64,000 nt of DNA from Clostridium_AD sp050717635 (GCF_050717635.1 NZ_JBOITO010000042.1:3305-67304), one strand, 5' to 3'. Positions 9,714-18,626 are shown, counted from the first letter of the stretch. Notes: generated by a model not told the origin, from the letters alone. Translations and numbers: made by a program.

Positions 9714-10061
9714 ATGTATGCAGTGTTTATTATATTAAGTAACATTGACAAATTAGATGATATTTCTAAGGTGTTTTATGAAAATGGTTGTGGTGCCACA
9801 ACTATAGATAGTCAGGGGCTTGGTAGTGTATTACTTGAAAGCAACATTGATATTCCAATTTTTGCAGGTATAAGAAGACTAGTTGAAGGAACTAAGCCCT
9901 TCAATAAAACTATTGTAAGCGTAATACGAGGTGAAACTAAACTTAGATCAGTTGTAGATACAATAAGCAAAGAATTTACAAGTGAACCTGACACTGGTGT
10001 TATGTTTGTAATGCCTATTTTAGAATGCTATGGATTTGATGAAGAGTATGATACACATTAG
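9714..10061 (+). CDS. PII-like signalling protein, partner of the antiporter
   Basis: This 115-residue soluble protein has a PII/CutA-type ferredoxin-like pattern: a first strand (YAVFIILSN), a helix, the GCGATTIDSQGLG strand-turn where PII proteins have G-x-T-x-x-D-x-x-G, a short loop, and a second beta-alpha-beta (KTIVSVIRGE...). The long uridylylated T-loop of GlnB is missing, so it is a PII-like relative rather than a nitrogen regulator. A GGAGAG site precedes the ATG and the gene lies 17 nt after the antiporter, so the two are cotranscribed. Inferred role: nucleotide-responsive gating of the antiporter, as in other transporter/PII-like pairs. Confidence 0.65.
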   Translation: MYAVFIILSNIDKLDDISKVFYENGCGATTIDSQGLGSVLLESNIDIPIFAGIRRLVEGTKPFNKTIVSVIRGETKLRSVVDTISKEFTSEPDTGVMFVMPILECYGFDEEYDTH

Positions 10062-10083
10062 AAAGTAGCCAGACTATAAAAAT

Positions 10084-10127
10084 AAAACATCCCATACATA
10101 AACCTTGGTTTATGTATGGGATGTTTT
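10084..10127. terminator. bidirectional terminator between convergent genes
   Basis: AAAACATCCCATACATAAACC pairs perfectly with its complement across a minimal loop, with A- and T-rich flanks on both sides. It serves the PII-like gene (+) and the NmrA-like gene (-). Confidence 0.9.
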
Positions 10128-10135
10128 ATTATTCT

Positions 10136-10696
10136 CTACTCTCTTTTTTCTAGACTTCCAACAAAGGCAATTATTTCACCAATATCTCTTGTATCTATAA
10201 AACTAATCTTGGCTTTTCCTGAAGGTATGAATAAGTCATCTCGCAGCTTAATATCTTCTGCATGCGTTGTGGATAAATTTTGCATGAAAAAACTAGGTTT
10301 TATAAAAGTGTAAGGTATTTCTGATTTTAGAATGGCTTTTTCAATTTTGTGATGTGGTGGAAAAGGATTTTTCTCTGCCCCCAGTAAAGATAAAAATACT
10401 ATTTGTTCAACTCCAGCTTCTTTACATTTTTGAATAAAAGGTATAAATATTCCATTAACATCTGTAAGTTGTGGTGGTCTTACTAAAAACACCTTTTTAA
10501 CACCATTTAGAGCAGTTTCATAGGTGTTTATATCTTGAAAATCAAAGTTAACATATTTTATGGAATCATCTTTCTAAATGCTTTTTTTTATGTTTCTTAC
10601 GCCAGCTAGAAAGTCTTTATTTATACTTTTTAAATAGTCAACTACGTCACTTCCTACATTTCCCGTTATTCCTGTTAATAAAATTTTTTCAACCAT
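10136..10696 (-). pseudogene. NmrA-like NAD(P)-binding protein, interrupted by an amber codon
   Basis: The gene starts with an ATG that overlaps the upstream MarR stop codon (TAATG, 10694-10698), so it was translationally coupled. It encodes a Rossmann nucleotide-binding start (EKILLTGITGNVGS), then an in-frame TAG at 10574-10576, then the rest in the same frame (VKKVFLVRPPQLTD, IPYTFIKPSFFMQNL, DTRDIGEI). No frameshift is needed. The total of ~186 codons is also ~100 short of typical NmrA/azoreductase-like members, with the C-terminal substrate lobe missing. Presumably it was a redox or redox-sensing enzyme under the neighbouring MarR protein; now probably inactive. Confidence 0.8.
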
Positions 10697-11112
10697 TATT
10701 CTTTAGTCCCTTCATTTAATTTACAAATCATTTCTGTAAGTTTCTCAGCTTCTTCATTTGAATAAATTGAAAATATATCAATTGTTAATTCATCACTTAC
10801 TGTTTTTATTTTATCAACTAGCTTATTATAATCTTTACATATTTCTAGGAAAGACGATCTTTTATCCTTTGGATTGGTAACCTTAAGCACTATACCTTTT
10901 TTCTCTAACCTATTTATAATCCCTGATATAGTTGGCCTGTCTGACCCTAGCCTTTGGGATATTTCTGCGGCAGTAATTGGCAACTCTGATGAATATATCT
11001 GAATTATAACTGAGAACTGCGCAGCGGTAATATCAAATTCCGTTAGTGCTTTGTCTAGTTTGTTTTTGAGATGTCTAGATGCCTTAATTATTAGGTAAGA
11101 TAAGTTCTGCAT
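10696..11112 (-). CDS. MarR-family transcriptional repressor
   Basis: This 138-residue winged-helix protein has the MarR arrangement: dimerisation helices at both ends, the recognition helix region ITAAEISQRLGSDRPTISGI (about 53-72), and the wing containing the D-x-R of NPKDKRSSF. The start ATG at 11112 is followed upstream by two palindromes (11131-11162) that look like its own operators, so autorepression is likely. Its stop codon overlaps the start of the broken NmrA-like gene. The inducing ligand is unknown. Confidence 0.88.
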   Translation of the reverse strand: MQNLSYLIIKASRHLKNKLDKALTEFDITAAQFSVIIQIYSSELPITAAEISQRLGSDRPTISGIINRLEKKGIVLKVTNPKDKRSSFLEICKDYNKLVDKIKTVSDELTIDIFSIYSNEEAEKLTEMICKLNEGTKE

Positions 11113-11130
11113 ATGGGCCTCCTTACATAA

Positions 11131-11162
11131 TTAGTGTACTAACTATATAATTAGCATACTAA
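11131..11162. promoter_or_regulatory. tandem palindromic operators upstream of the MarR gene
   Basis: TTAGTGTACTAA (11131-11142) and TTAGCATACTAA (11151-11162) each read TTAG-N4-CTAA and are spaced exactly 20 bp centre to centre, that is two helical turns on the same face. They lie directly upstream of the MarR start, where such repressors usually bind. Confidence 0.75.
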
Positions 11163-11351
11163 CTTAAATTATATTTGTCAACAATTTATGCTATTTATAT
11201 ATTTTTAACAAAGTATATAACTCTCTGAAGCACTAAGGGGTTAAAACTGGTAAAAACTTAAGTAAATATAATACTTTACTTTATTTACAGTTAATGATAT
11301 TATCTTCTAAAGAATAACTTTTCAAATAATAAAACAAATATATTATGTAAG

Positions 11352-11570
11352 TTATGGAAATTAAGATTATTATTGTACTTAAGAGAGCTGATGGCTTATG
11401 AGAATCAGTGTGTAATATAATCCCTCCGATTCCGTAATAGTAAGTTAAAAAACAAAGGGTTGTGTCCCTTATCGCACAATAAAGTGGTCGTATGTAAATA
11501 TGACAAATCGAGTGGCACCGCGGGAGTTTAACTCTCGTCTCTATAGTTTTATAGAGACGAGAGTTTTTTT
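11352..11570 (+). promoter_or_regulatory. serine T-box riboswitch (tRNA-sensing leader) of serS
   Basis: The leader has a Stem I whose base pairs TTATGGAA (11352-11359) with TTCCGTAA. The specifier loop contains CCCTCCGA, in which TCC (11425-11427), a Ser codon followed by a purine, is the likely specifier. The T-box itself is unmistakable: AGTGGCACCGCGG at 11511-11523. An intrinsic terminator follows. Uncharged tRNA-Ser should stabilise the antiterminator and allow transcription into serS. No terminator is seen before the end of the downstream transporter gene, so all four genes may be under serine control. Confidence 0.9.
11530..11570 (+). terminator. T-box-controlled terminator
   Basis: AACTCTCGTCTCTATA pairs with its complement across a 4-nt loop and is followed by T7. 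Its 5' arm lies right after the T-box sequence, as expected for a terminator/antiterminator switch. Confidence 0.9.
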
Positions 11571-11640
11571 GTATAATAAAATATATTGACAGTACATTTA
11601 AAGTTAGCTACAACATAAAAAAATGAGGAGGTATAATAAT

Positions 11641-12915
11641 ATGTTAGATTTAAATTTAATAAGAGAAAACACGCAGGAGGTTACAGAGGCTCTTTCTAAG
11701 CGAATGGATAATATTGATTTCACTGAACTTCTTAAGTGGGACGAAGAAAGAAGAAAATTAATATATGAGATTGATATATTGAAAAATAAGAAAAATAAAG
11801 TGTCTAAAGAAATACCGGAACTTAAAAGAAGTGGTAAAAATATTGAGTGTTTATATTTAGAAATGAAAGAGGTTTCAAGTGAAATAAAGGTTTTTGAGGA
11901 TAAACTAACTCCGCTTTTAGAAAAAATAAATACTTTCTTAGAAGCCTTACCTAATATACCAGATGATGATGTGGTGGCTGGAGGAAAGGAAAATAACGAG
12001 GTCGTACGAGAATGGGGCAAAAAACCTGAGTTTAATTTTGCTGCAAAGGATCATGTGGAGCTTGTAACAACACATAATTTAGTTGACTATGAAAGAGGAG
12101 TAAAGCTAGCTGGAAATGGTTTTTGGATTTACAAAGGTGATGGTGCTATTCTCGAATGGGCACTTCTTAATTATTTTATAGAAGAGCACATAAAAGATGG
12201 GTATGAATTCATTCTACCACCACATATTTTATCATACAAGTGTGGGCTTACGGCTGGTCAGTTTCCAAAATTCCAAGATGAAGTTTTTAAGGTTACTGAT
12301 AATAAAATCAATGATAATAGTCAGTTTCTACTTCCAACTTCAGAAACTGCTTTGATTAATTTGCATAGAGATGAAATCCTAAAGGAAGAAGAGTTGCCGA
12401 AAAAGTATTTCTCATATACACCTTGTTATAGGGTGGAAGCAGGAAGTTATAGAGCATCAGAAAGAGGAATGATTAGAGGACATCAATTTAATAAGGTAGA
12501 AATGTTTCAATATACAAAGCCAGAAGATTCAGATGCTGCATTTTGTGAACTTTTAGGTAAGGCAGAAAAACTTGTACAGGGACTTGGGCTTCACTATCGG
12601 GTTAGTAAATTAGCTGCAAAAGATTGCAGCGCATCTATGGCAAGGACTTATGATATTGAAATATGGATTCCTAGTATGAATGAGTATAAAGAAGTAAGTT
12701 CTGCATCAAATGCTGGCGACTACCAGGCAAGACGCGGAATGATAAGATTTAAAAGAAATGATAGTAAAAAAATTGAGTATGTGCATACATTAAATGCATC
12801 TGGTTTAGCCACAAGTAGGTTACTTCCAGCAATAGTAGAGCAAATGCAACAAGAAGATGGGAGTATTATTGTTCCAGAAGTATTAAGAAAATGGGTAGGG
12901 AAAGATAAATTATAG
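11641..12915 (+). CDS. serS: seryl-tRNA synthetase, divergent second-type form
   Basis: A class II synthetase of 424 residues. The N-terminal coiled-coil arm (about 1-110) binds the long variable arm of tRNA-Ser. The catalytic core carries motif 2 (CYRVEAGSYRASERGMIRGH) and motif 3 (LNASGLATSRLLPAI). Compared with housekeeping bacterial SerRS it has A-S-N where S-C-S-N is usual (SSASNAGDYQARR) and N-A-S-G where N-G-S-G is usual, so it may be a specialised paralogue. ATG at 11641 is chosen because GAGGAGGT precedes it at the right distance; an ATG 18 nt upstream lies in the ribosome binding site. Expression is set by the serine T-box upstream. Confidence 0.88.
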   Translation: MLDLNLIRENTQEVTEALSKRMDNIDFTELLKWDEERRKLIYEIDILKNKKNKVSKEIPELKRSGKNIECLYLEMKEVSSEIKVFEDKLTPLLEKINTFLEALPNIPDDDVVAGGKENNEVVREWGKKPEFNFAAKDHVELVTTHNLVDYERGVKLAGNGFWIYKGDGAILEWALLNYFIEEHIKDGYEFILPPHILSYKCGLTAGQFPKFQDEVFKVTDNKINDNSQFLLPTSETALINLHRDEILKEEELPKKYFSYTPCYRVEAGSYRASERGMIRGHQFNKVEMFQYTKPEDSDAAFCELLGKAEKLVQGLGLHYRVSKLAAKDCSASMARTYDIEIWIPSMNEYKEVSSASNAGDYQARRGMIRFKRNDSKKIEYVHTLNASGLATSRLLPAIVEQMQQEDGSIIVPEVLRKWVGKDKL

Positions 12916-13001
12916 TAAACTATACTAATGAATATTTATACTTGAAAATAGAAGAAAAATAGGTAATAATATATATAATATTAAAAAAGGAGGTGTATCC
13001 G

Positions 13002-14270
13002 ATGAATTCATGGAAAATTGAAACTAAATGTTTACAGGAAGGTTATAAACCGGGCAATGGCTATCCACATGTTTTGCCAATATGCCAGAGCACTACCTAT
13101 AGATACAAATCTACTGAGCAGGTAGCTAAGCTATTTGATTTAGAGGAAGCTGGACATATGTATTCTAGAATTAGTAACCCAACGGTAGAATGTTTAGAAA
13201 ATAAAATTGCTGCACTTGAAGATGGAGTAGGTGCATTATGTACATCCTCAGGACAATCAGCAACACTGATTTCAATATTAAATATTTGTCAAAATGGAGA
13301 CCATGTAGTTTCATCAAACTCAATATATGGTGGAACATTTAATTTGCTTGCAATGACTATTAAAAAAATGGGCATTGAGGTAACGTTTGTAGACCCTGAC
13401 AGTGATGAAGAGGAGATTCAGAAGGCATTTAAAACTAATACCAAAGCAGTTTTCGGAGAGACAATTGCAAATCCTAAAATTAGTGTGCTTGATATAGAGA
13501 AGTTTGCACGCCTTGCGCATAAGAATGGAGTACCTTTTATAATTGATAGTACCTTTGCTACGCCAATACTTTGCAGACCTTTTGAGTTTGGTGCAGATAT
13601 AGTGGTACATTCCACTACAAAATATATGGATGGACATGCTTCTAGTATAGGAGGAGTAATAGTAGATTCAGGTAATTTTGACTGGACGATGGGTAAATTC
13701 CCTGAGTTTACAGAGCCTGACCCCTCCTATCATGGCTTAGTTTATACAGAAGCCTTTGGAAAAGCGGCCTATATTTCAAAAGCTAGAGTTCAAATTATGA
13801 GAGACATGGGGAATTGCATGAGTCCTAACAATGCTTTTTTAACAAATTTAGGTATGGAGACTTTACATCTTAGGATGGAAAGACACTGTGAAAATGCTTT
13901 AAAAGTGGCAACCTTCCTTGAAGACTTAGAAAATGTACAATCAGTTAGTTACCCTTCACTACCAGGGGATAAATATAGCGCACTAGCAAAAAAATATTTA
14001 CCAAAGGGGTCTAGTGGGGTTATTTCCTTTATTATAAAGGGTGGAAGAGAAGCGGCTGTGAAGTTTATGGATAAATTACAACTTGCCTCAATAGTTGTAC
14101 ATGTGGCAGATGTAAGAACCTTAGTATTACATCCTGCAAGCTCAACTCATAGGCAGATGAATGACAAACAACTTTCAGAGGCTGGTATTGAACCAGGTTT
14201 AATAAGATTTTCTGTGGGAATAGAAAATGTGGAAGATATAATAGAAGATATTAGGCAGGCCATTAAATAA
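13002..14270 (+). CDS. metY: O-acetylhomoserine sulfhydrylase / Cys-Met metabolism PLP enzyme
   Basis: This 422-residue fold-type I PLP enzyme belongs to the cystathionine-gamma family. It has the phosphate-binding YSRISNPT near 45-55, the aromatic substrate loop SIYGGT, and the PLP lysine in HSTTKYMDGH (about 205-214). The length and the C-terminus IRFSVGIEN favour the MetY subgroup, which makes homocysteine from O-acetylhomoserine and sulfide. Methionine gamma-lyase is an alternative that sequence alone cannot exclude. ATG 13002 is preferred over a GTG inside the AGGAGGTG. It lies 86 nt after serS with no terminator, so the serine T-box may control it. Confidence 0.8.
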   Translation: MNSWKIETKCLQEGYKPGNGYPHVLPICQSTTYRYKSTEQVAKLFDLEEAGHMYSRISNPTVECLENKIAALEDGVGALCTSSGQSATLISILNICQNGDHVVSSNSIYGGTFNLLAMTIKKMGIEVTFVDPDSDEEEIQKAFKTNTKAVFGETIANPKISVLDIEKFARLAHKNGVPFIIDSTFATPILCRPFEFGADIVVHSTTKYMDGHASSIGGVIVDSGNFDWTMGKFPEFTEPDPSYHGLVYTEAFGKAAYISKARVQIMRDMGNCMSPNNAFLTNLGMETLHLRMERHCENALKVATFLEDLENVQSVSYPSLPGDKYSALAKKYLPKGSSGVISFIIKGGREAAVKFMDKLQLASIVVHVADVRTLVLHPASSTHRQMNDKQLSEAGIEPGLIRFSVGIENVEDIIEDIRQAIK

Positions 14271-14311
14271 AACTAATATTATATTAATAGAGATATTTTG
14301 AGGAGGGAACT

Positions 14312-15151
14312 ATGGAATTTACTAAAATTCAAGGAGCAGGTAATGACTTTATAATAGTAAACAATATGAAACTTAAGTTGCCACTAAATAAGATCCCGTA
14401 CATTGCTGCGAAGTTATGTAAGAGGAAAGTATCCTTAGGTGCAGATGGTTTTATAGTAGTTGACGCTTCTGAAAGTGATGCTGATTTTAAAATGCGTTTT
14501 TATAATTCTGATGGTAGTATCGGTGAGATGTGTGGTAATGGTGCAAGATGCATTGCTAGATATGCATATATGAATAATATTGCAGGAAAAAAAATGAAGT
14601 TTGAAACATTAGCCGGGTTAGTATCAGCAGAAATAATAAAGGGTAGACTTGTAAAGGTTCAACTTAATAGTCCAGGAATAATTAAACTTGATTCTGATGT
14701 TGAAATTGATGGTAAAAAATATGAGTGTTCATATATAGAACTTGGGAAGCCAGGAATTCCTCATGCTGTTGTAAAATACCCAGGTCTTCAAAACACGGAG
14801 GAAAGTGAATTATTTGATATTGGGAGAAAAATAAGATTTTATAAAGGTTTTCCTAAAGGAGCAAATGTAAACTTTTTTGATGTTTTAGACGATACGTCGG
14901 CAATTTTAAAAACATATGAAAGAGGAGTTGAAGATTTTACATTGGCATGTGGAACTGGCTCTGGGTCAACTGCAGTTGCTTTAGTACTAAAAGGGTATTT
15001 AAAGGGTAATAAAGTGAAAATTGTTTCACCTGGAGGGGAATTATTTATAGAAATGGAAAGATTAGAGGATAGTGTGGAAAAGTTATTCTTAATAGGGGAT
15101 ACCAATGTTATTGCAATTGGAAAAATAATGGATGAAAATTTAGAATACTAA
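14312..15151 (+). CDS. dapF: diaminopimelate epimerase (DapF)
   Basis: A PLP-independent two-base epimerase of 279 residues with both catalytic cysteines: MCGNGARC (about 73-80) and TLACGTGSGS (about 212-221). The N-terminus FTKIQGAGNDFI and the N-S-D-G-S loop are typical. It interconverts LL- and meso-diaminopimelate for lysine and peptidoglycan. A GAGGAGG precedes the ATG. Its position in a serine-T-box operon with MetY and an acidic-amino-acid carrier is unusual for a housekeeping dapF, so a role on another amino acid is possible. Confidence 0.85.
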   Translation: MEFTKIQGAGNDFIIVNNMKLKLPLNKIPYIAAKLCKRKVSLGADGFIVVDASESDADFKMRFYNSDGSIGEMCGNGARCIARYAYMNNIAGKKMKFETLAGLVSAEIIKGRLVKVQLNSPGIIKLDSDVEIDGKKYECSYIELGKPGIPHAVVKYPGLQNTEESELFDIGRKIRFYKGFPKGANVNFFDVLDDTSAILKTYERGVEDFTLACGTGSGSTAVALVLKGYLKGNKVKIVSPGGELFIEMERLEDSVEKLFLIGDTNVIAIGKIMDENLEY

Positions 15152-15172
15152 ACAATGAAAGGAAGTATTAAA

Positions 15173-16435
15173 ATGAAAACAACCAAACAAAGCGTATGGA
15201 AAAACTATCGTTTTCCTATTATTTTGCTTTTATCTATTGTAATAGGTAGCATCATTGGTATTATTTTTGGTGAAAAAGCTATAGTACTTAAGCCTTTTGG
15301 AGATGTTTTTCTTAATTTAATGTTTACTGTTGTAACCCCTTTAGTATTTGTTACCATAGCTAGTGCAGTAGGAAATATGGTAAATATGAAAAGGTTAGGA
15401 AACATTATAAGTAATATGTTCTTAACCTTCGTTGTTACAGGAGTTATTGCTGGCTTTATCATTCTTATTATTGTTAAGGTATTTCCTCCGGCAGCTGGCG
15501 TTAATCTAGCATTGGATTCTACTATGAAGTTAGAAACAGTCAAATTTTCTGATCAAATTGTGAAGGCACTAACCGTAAATGATTTTAGTGGCCTACTTTC
15601 TCGCTCTAATATGTTGCCACTTATTGTATTTTCAATTATTTTTGGTTATTGTGTTAGCTCTCTTGGCGGTGAAAACAACATTATAGCCAGGGGTTTAGAT
15701 GCTATGACCAAAGTTATGATGAAATTTGTTGGCATTATTATGTGGTATGCTCCGATTGGTCTAGGTGCTTATTTTGCAAGTCTCATTGGTGAGTTTGGCC
15801 CACAACTATTGGGTGCATATGCAAGAGCTATGGTTATCTACTATCCACTATGTATTGCATACTTTTTTATTGCATTTTATGGATATGCTTATTATGCTGG
15901 TGGAAAAGAGGGAGTAAAAACTTTCTTTAAAAACATTCTAGAACCTGCTATTACATCTATTGCAACACAGAGTTCTATTGCAAGTTTACCGGTAAACTTA
16001 GATGCTACTGAGCGTATGGGAGTTCCAAAGGACATTCGTGAGATTGTTCTACCTATCGGTGCAACCATGCATATGGACGGTACTGTTATCTCTTCTATAT
16101 TAAAGATTTCATTTTTGTTTGGAATATTTGGACAAGAGTTTTCAGGAGTTGGAACATACGCTACAGCAATAGCGGTTTCAGTTCTTGGTGGTGTAGTTAT
16201 GTCCGGTGTTCCAGGTGGTGGACTTATAGGTGAAATGTTAATTGTAAGTTTATTTGGATTTCCACCAGAAGCATTCCCAATTATTGCAACTATTGGCTTT
16301 CTTGTAGATCCTCCAGCAACTTGTATAAATTGTACTGGCGATGCTGTAACATCTATGATTGTTACACGACTAGTTGAAGGTAAAGATTGGATAAAAAAGA
16401 GTGCTCAAAATATATCATCCTCTACCAAGGACTAA
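15173..16435 (+). CDS. dicarboxylate/amino acid:cation symporter (DAACS, GltP/SstT-like)
   Basis: This 420-residue membrane protein of the GltPh fold shows the scaffold helices (FLNLMFTVVTPLVFVTI), the SSIAS hairpin tip (TQSSIASLPVN), the helix-7 region ATMHMDGT (where transporters of this family have N-M-D-G-T) and the final DPPATCINCTGDA segment replacing the usual D-R-x-x-T-x-x-N. The altered substrate-site residues suggest a substrate other than glutamate. ATG 15173 is chosen because AAAGGAAG precedes it. It is last in the T-box operon, 21 nt after dapF, with a hairpin terminator downstream. Confidence 0.85.
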   Translation: MKTTKQSVWKNYRFPIILLLSIVIGSIIGIIFGEKAIVLKPFGDVFLNLMFTVVTPLVFVTIASAVGNMVNMKRLGNIISNMFLTFVVTGVIAGFIILIIVKVFPPAAGVNLALDSTMKLETVKFSDQIVKALTVNDFSGLLSRSNMLPLIVFSIIFGYCVSSLGGENNIIARGLDAMTKVMMKFVGIIMWYAPIGLGAYFASLIGEFGPQLLGAYARAMVIYYPLCIAYFFIAFYGYAYYAGGKEGVKTFFKNILEPAITSIATQSSIASLPVNLDATERMGVPKDIREIVLPIGATMHMDGTVISSILKISFLFGIFGQEFSGVGTYATAIAVSVLGGVVMSGVPGGGLIGEMLIVSLFGFPPEAFPIIATIGFLVDPPATCINCTGDAVTSMIVTRLVEGKDWIKKSAQNISSSTKD

Positions 16436-16454
16436 GGGTTTATACAAAATTAAT

Positions 16455-16486
16455 AAAAGGTATAGCAAAATTTTGCTATACCTTTT
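16455..16486. terminator. bidirectional terminator after the DAACS gene
   Basis: AAAAGGTATAGCAAAA pairs perfectly with its own complement. It separates the symporter (+) from the response regulator (-), and T- and A-rich ends suit both directions. Confidence 0.85.
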
Positions 16487-16493
16487 ATAATAA

Positions 16494-17345
16494 TTAATAT
16501 ATTTGTAAATCTTTTTTAGTAGATTTTATAATTTCTTTAGTTTTTGTTATCAATGTTAAAAATAAATCTTCATCTTCCTTAATATCCTGAGGATATGTTA
16601 CAAACGCATTAGATAAATAGTAACCTTTTAGTTTAGGGTCCTTTAATTTTAATTCGTTAAAACAAGCATCTACTTTATCACTTATTTTGTCTTTGTTCTC
16701 TACACTAACAAAAGGAAATACACCTATAAAGTTTTGTGAAGAATAACGAATGAAAATATCTGTATCCCAAAAGATACTTTTCAAAATATCAAAAATATAT
16801 TTTGAAACTTCATTATATTGGGTATCAATTTCATTTGAAAAAACTTTTACTGGTTTATAAAGAGTTGTCATCATAATAGTCACATTATATTTTCCCTTAG
16901 TAGCTTTTTTAAATTCTGATTGTATAAAGAAAGGTAAATTAAAAATCACCTTTTTCTCCATTAGATTATGAGAGGCACTTAAAAGTTTTAGAATCTTATT
17001 ATTTAGTATTTCATTCTCAAATGGTTTAAGTATATAATCCGATATTCCTTCTGAAATACCTCTAATAAAAATATCTCTATTATTATTTGCAGTCATGATC
17101 ATTATGGGCACTATTTCGTTTTTTTTTCTTAATCGCTTAATAATTTCAAATCCATCTTCATTTTTCAGATCGATATCCATTATAATAAGATCTGCACTAT
17201 AGCCGTTTTGTGCTAGAACGTAAAAAAGTTCGGTAGAATTTGATGCTTCATATACAGTATAATGATTATTATTTAAAAGCAATTTCACCCTTGATGTTAT
17301 TGATTTAACGTTATCTAAAATAAAAACCTTCAAGGTTTCGCTCAT
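16494..17345 (-). CDS. response regulator with a degenerate GGDEF-like output domain
   Basis: Residues 1-125 of 283 form a receiver domain (VFILDNV start; LIIMDIDLKNEDGFE with the phosphoacceptor Asp at about 57; MTANN; DYILKPF with the conserved Lys). The C-terminal ~150 residues have the alpha/beta pattern of a nucleotide-cyclase fold (NVTIMMTTLYKP..., FIRYSSQNFIGVFPFV) but no G-G-D-E-F signature, so catalysis is unlikely. No histidine kinase lies nearby. It could serve as a phosphorylation-dependent protein-interaction or nucleotide-binding module. Confidence 0.7.
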   Translation of the reverse strand: MSETLKVFILDNVKSITSRVKLLLNNNHYTVYEASNSTELFYVLAQNGYSADLIIMDIDLKNEDGFEIIKRLRKKNEIVPIMIMTANNNRDIFIRGISEGISDYILKPFENEILNNKILKLLSASHNLMEKKVIFNLPFFIQSEFKKATKGKYNVTIMMTTLYKPVKVFSNEIDTQYNEVSKYIFDILKSIFWDTDIFIRYSSQNFIGVFPFVSVENKDKISDKVDACFNELKLKDPKLKGYYLSNAFVTYPQDIKEDEDLFLTLITKTKEIIKSTKKDLQIY

Positions 17346-17536
17346 ATCTAACTGCCCCCTATTTTATTGAATCTTATTCGAAAATTATAATTAATTATAT
17401 CATAATATGTGTATAAAATCAGTACACATATTTTGTATTCATAAATAATACGTAATGCTTGAATGCTTTACTAAACTGGCATTTAATATATTACAATTTA
17501 GTAAAATATATATATATTTATACGATTACCGGTTTA

Positions 17537-17545
17537 TGGTATAAT
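17537..17545 (+). promoter_or_regulatory. extended -10 promoter of the K+ channel operon
   Basis: TG-G-TATAAT, with TATAAT at 17540-17545, about 30 nt before the channel ATG. No good -35 is seen, as is normal for extended -10 promoters. Confidence 0.55.
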
Positions 17546-17573
17546 AGCGTAAAGTAAGATTAAGGGGTGAGCC

Positions 17574-18599
17574 ATGAAAAGTTATCGTAAATTTAATTTT
17601 GTAGTTACTATATTAATAGCATTGCTCCTTACAGGAACAATAGGGTATAAATATTTATTAGATGTTAGCATTGTAGACGCGTTGTACATGACGGTTATAA
17701 CTATATCAACAGTAGGCTATGCAGAAGTGGCTACTATGAATGCAGAAGCTAAAATTTTCTCTATATTTATTATATTGTTTAGTTTAGGTACTGTTGGGTA
17801 TTTATTTACAAGTATTGTATCTTCATTTTTAGAAGGAGATTTAAAAGATGCATGGAGGAGGCGACGTATGGAATTACAAATAACAAAGTTAAAAGATCAT
17901 TATATAATATGTGGTGCAGGAGAAACATCACAAAACGCCATAAAGCAATTTAAAAGAAGTAATGTTCCTTTTATTGTAATTGATAATGAGGAAGAAAAAA
18001 TAAATGAATTAATAGAAGATAAAATTCATGCTATTCTTGGAGATCCCACGGAGGAAGATGTATTAGACAAAGCAAGAATAAAGTATGCAAAGGGTCTTAT
18101 ATCTTGTTTGCCTAAGGATTCTGAAAATGTATATACAGTTTTAACCGCAAGAGAAATGAATAGTAATTTATATATTGTGTCTCGAGCTATAAATAAAAAT
18201 GCAGAGGGTAGACTTAAAAAAGCAGGTGCAAACAATACAATTTCTCCTAATGAAATAGGAGGGACTAGAATGGCAGCCTTGATGCTTAGACCTACTGTTA
18301 TTGCTTTTTTAGATATAATTACCCATGCTGGAGATGTAGTTTTGGACCTCGAAGATGTTGTGATTTGTGATAAATCCAATATATTAAATAAGAGCCTTCT
18401 TGAAATAAAAATCCCTGAAAAAACTGGGTTAATAGTTCTGGCCATTAAAAAGTATGATAGTGAAAAATTAGTCTTTAATCCTAGTTCTGATGATATTGTA
18501 AAATTAGGTGATACTATGGTAGTTCTAGGAACAGAAGAACAGGTAAATAAATTAAGAGAAATAGCTAATGATATAGGTCAAAGGCGCTTGAGTGTATAA
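17574..18599 (+). CDS. two-helix potassium channel with RCK (TrkA-N/TrkA-C) gating domain
   Basis: This 341-residue protein has two membrane helices (about 8-28 and 58-86) flanking a pore loop with filter sequence TISTVGYAEV (43-52). A Rossmann RCK domain follows (HYIICGAGETSQN), and a TrkA-C domain (about 250-335) ends the protein, as in MthK. The filter reads T-V-G-Y-A where T-V-G-Y-G is nearly invariant, so conductance or ion selectivity may differ. It is first in a likely operon with a small membrane-anchored protein and a DedA protein. Confidence 0.82.
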   Translation: MKSYRKFNFVVTILIALLLTGTIGYKYLLDVSIVDALYMTVITISTVGYAEVATMNAEAKIFSIFIILFSLGTVGYLFTSIVSSFLEGDLKDAWRRRRMELQITKLKDHYIICGAGETSQNAIKQFKRSNVPFIVIDNEEEKINELIEDKIHAILGDPTEEDVLDKARIKYAKGLISCLPKDSENVYTVLTAREMNSNLYIVSRAINKNAEGRLKKAGANNTISPNEIGGTRMAALMLRPTVIAFLDIITHAGDVVLDLEDVVICDKSNILNKSLLEIKIPEKTGLIVLAIKKYDSEKLVFNPSSDDIVKLGDTMVVLGTEEQVNKLREIANDIGQRRLSV

Positions 18600-18626
18600 A
18601 TTATTTTTGCAATAGGAAGGGATATA

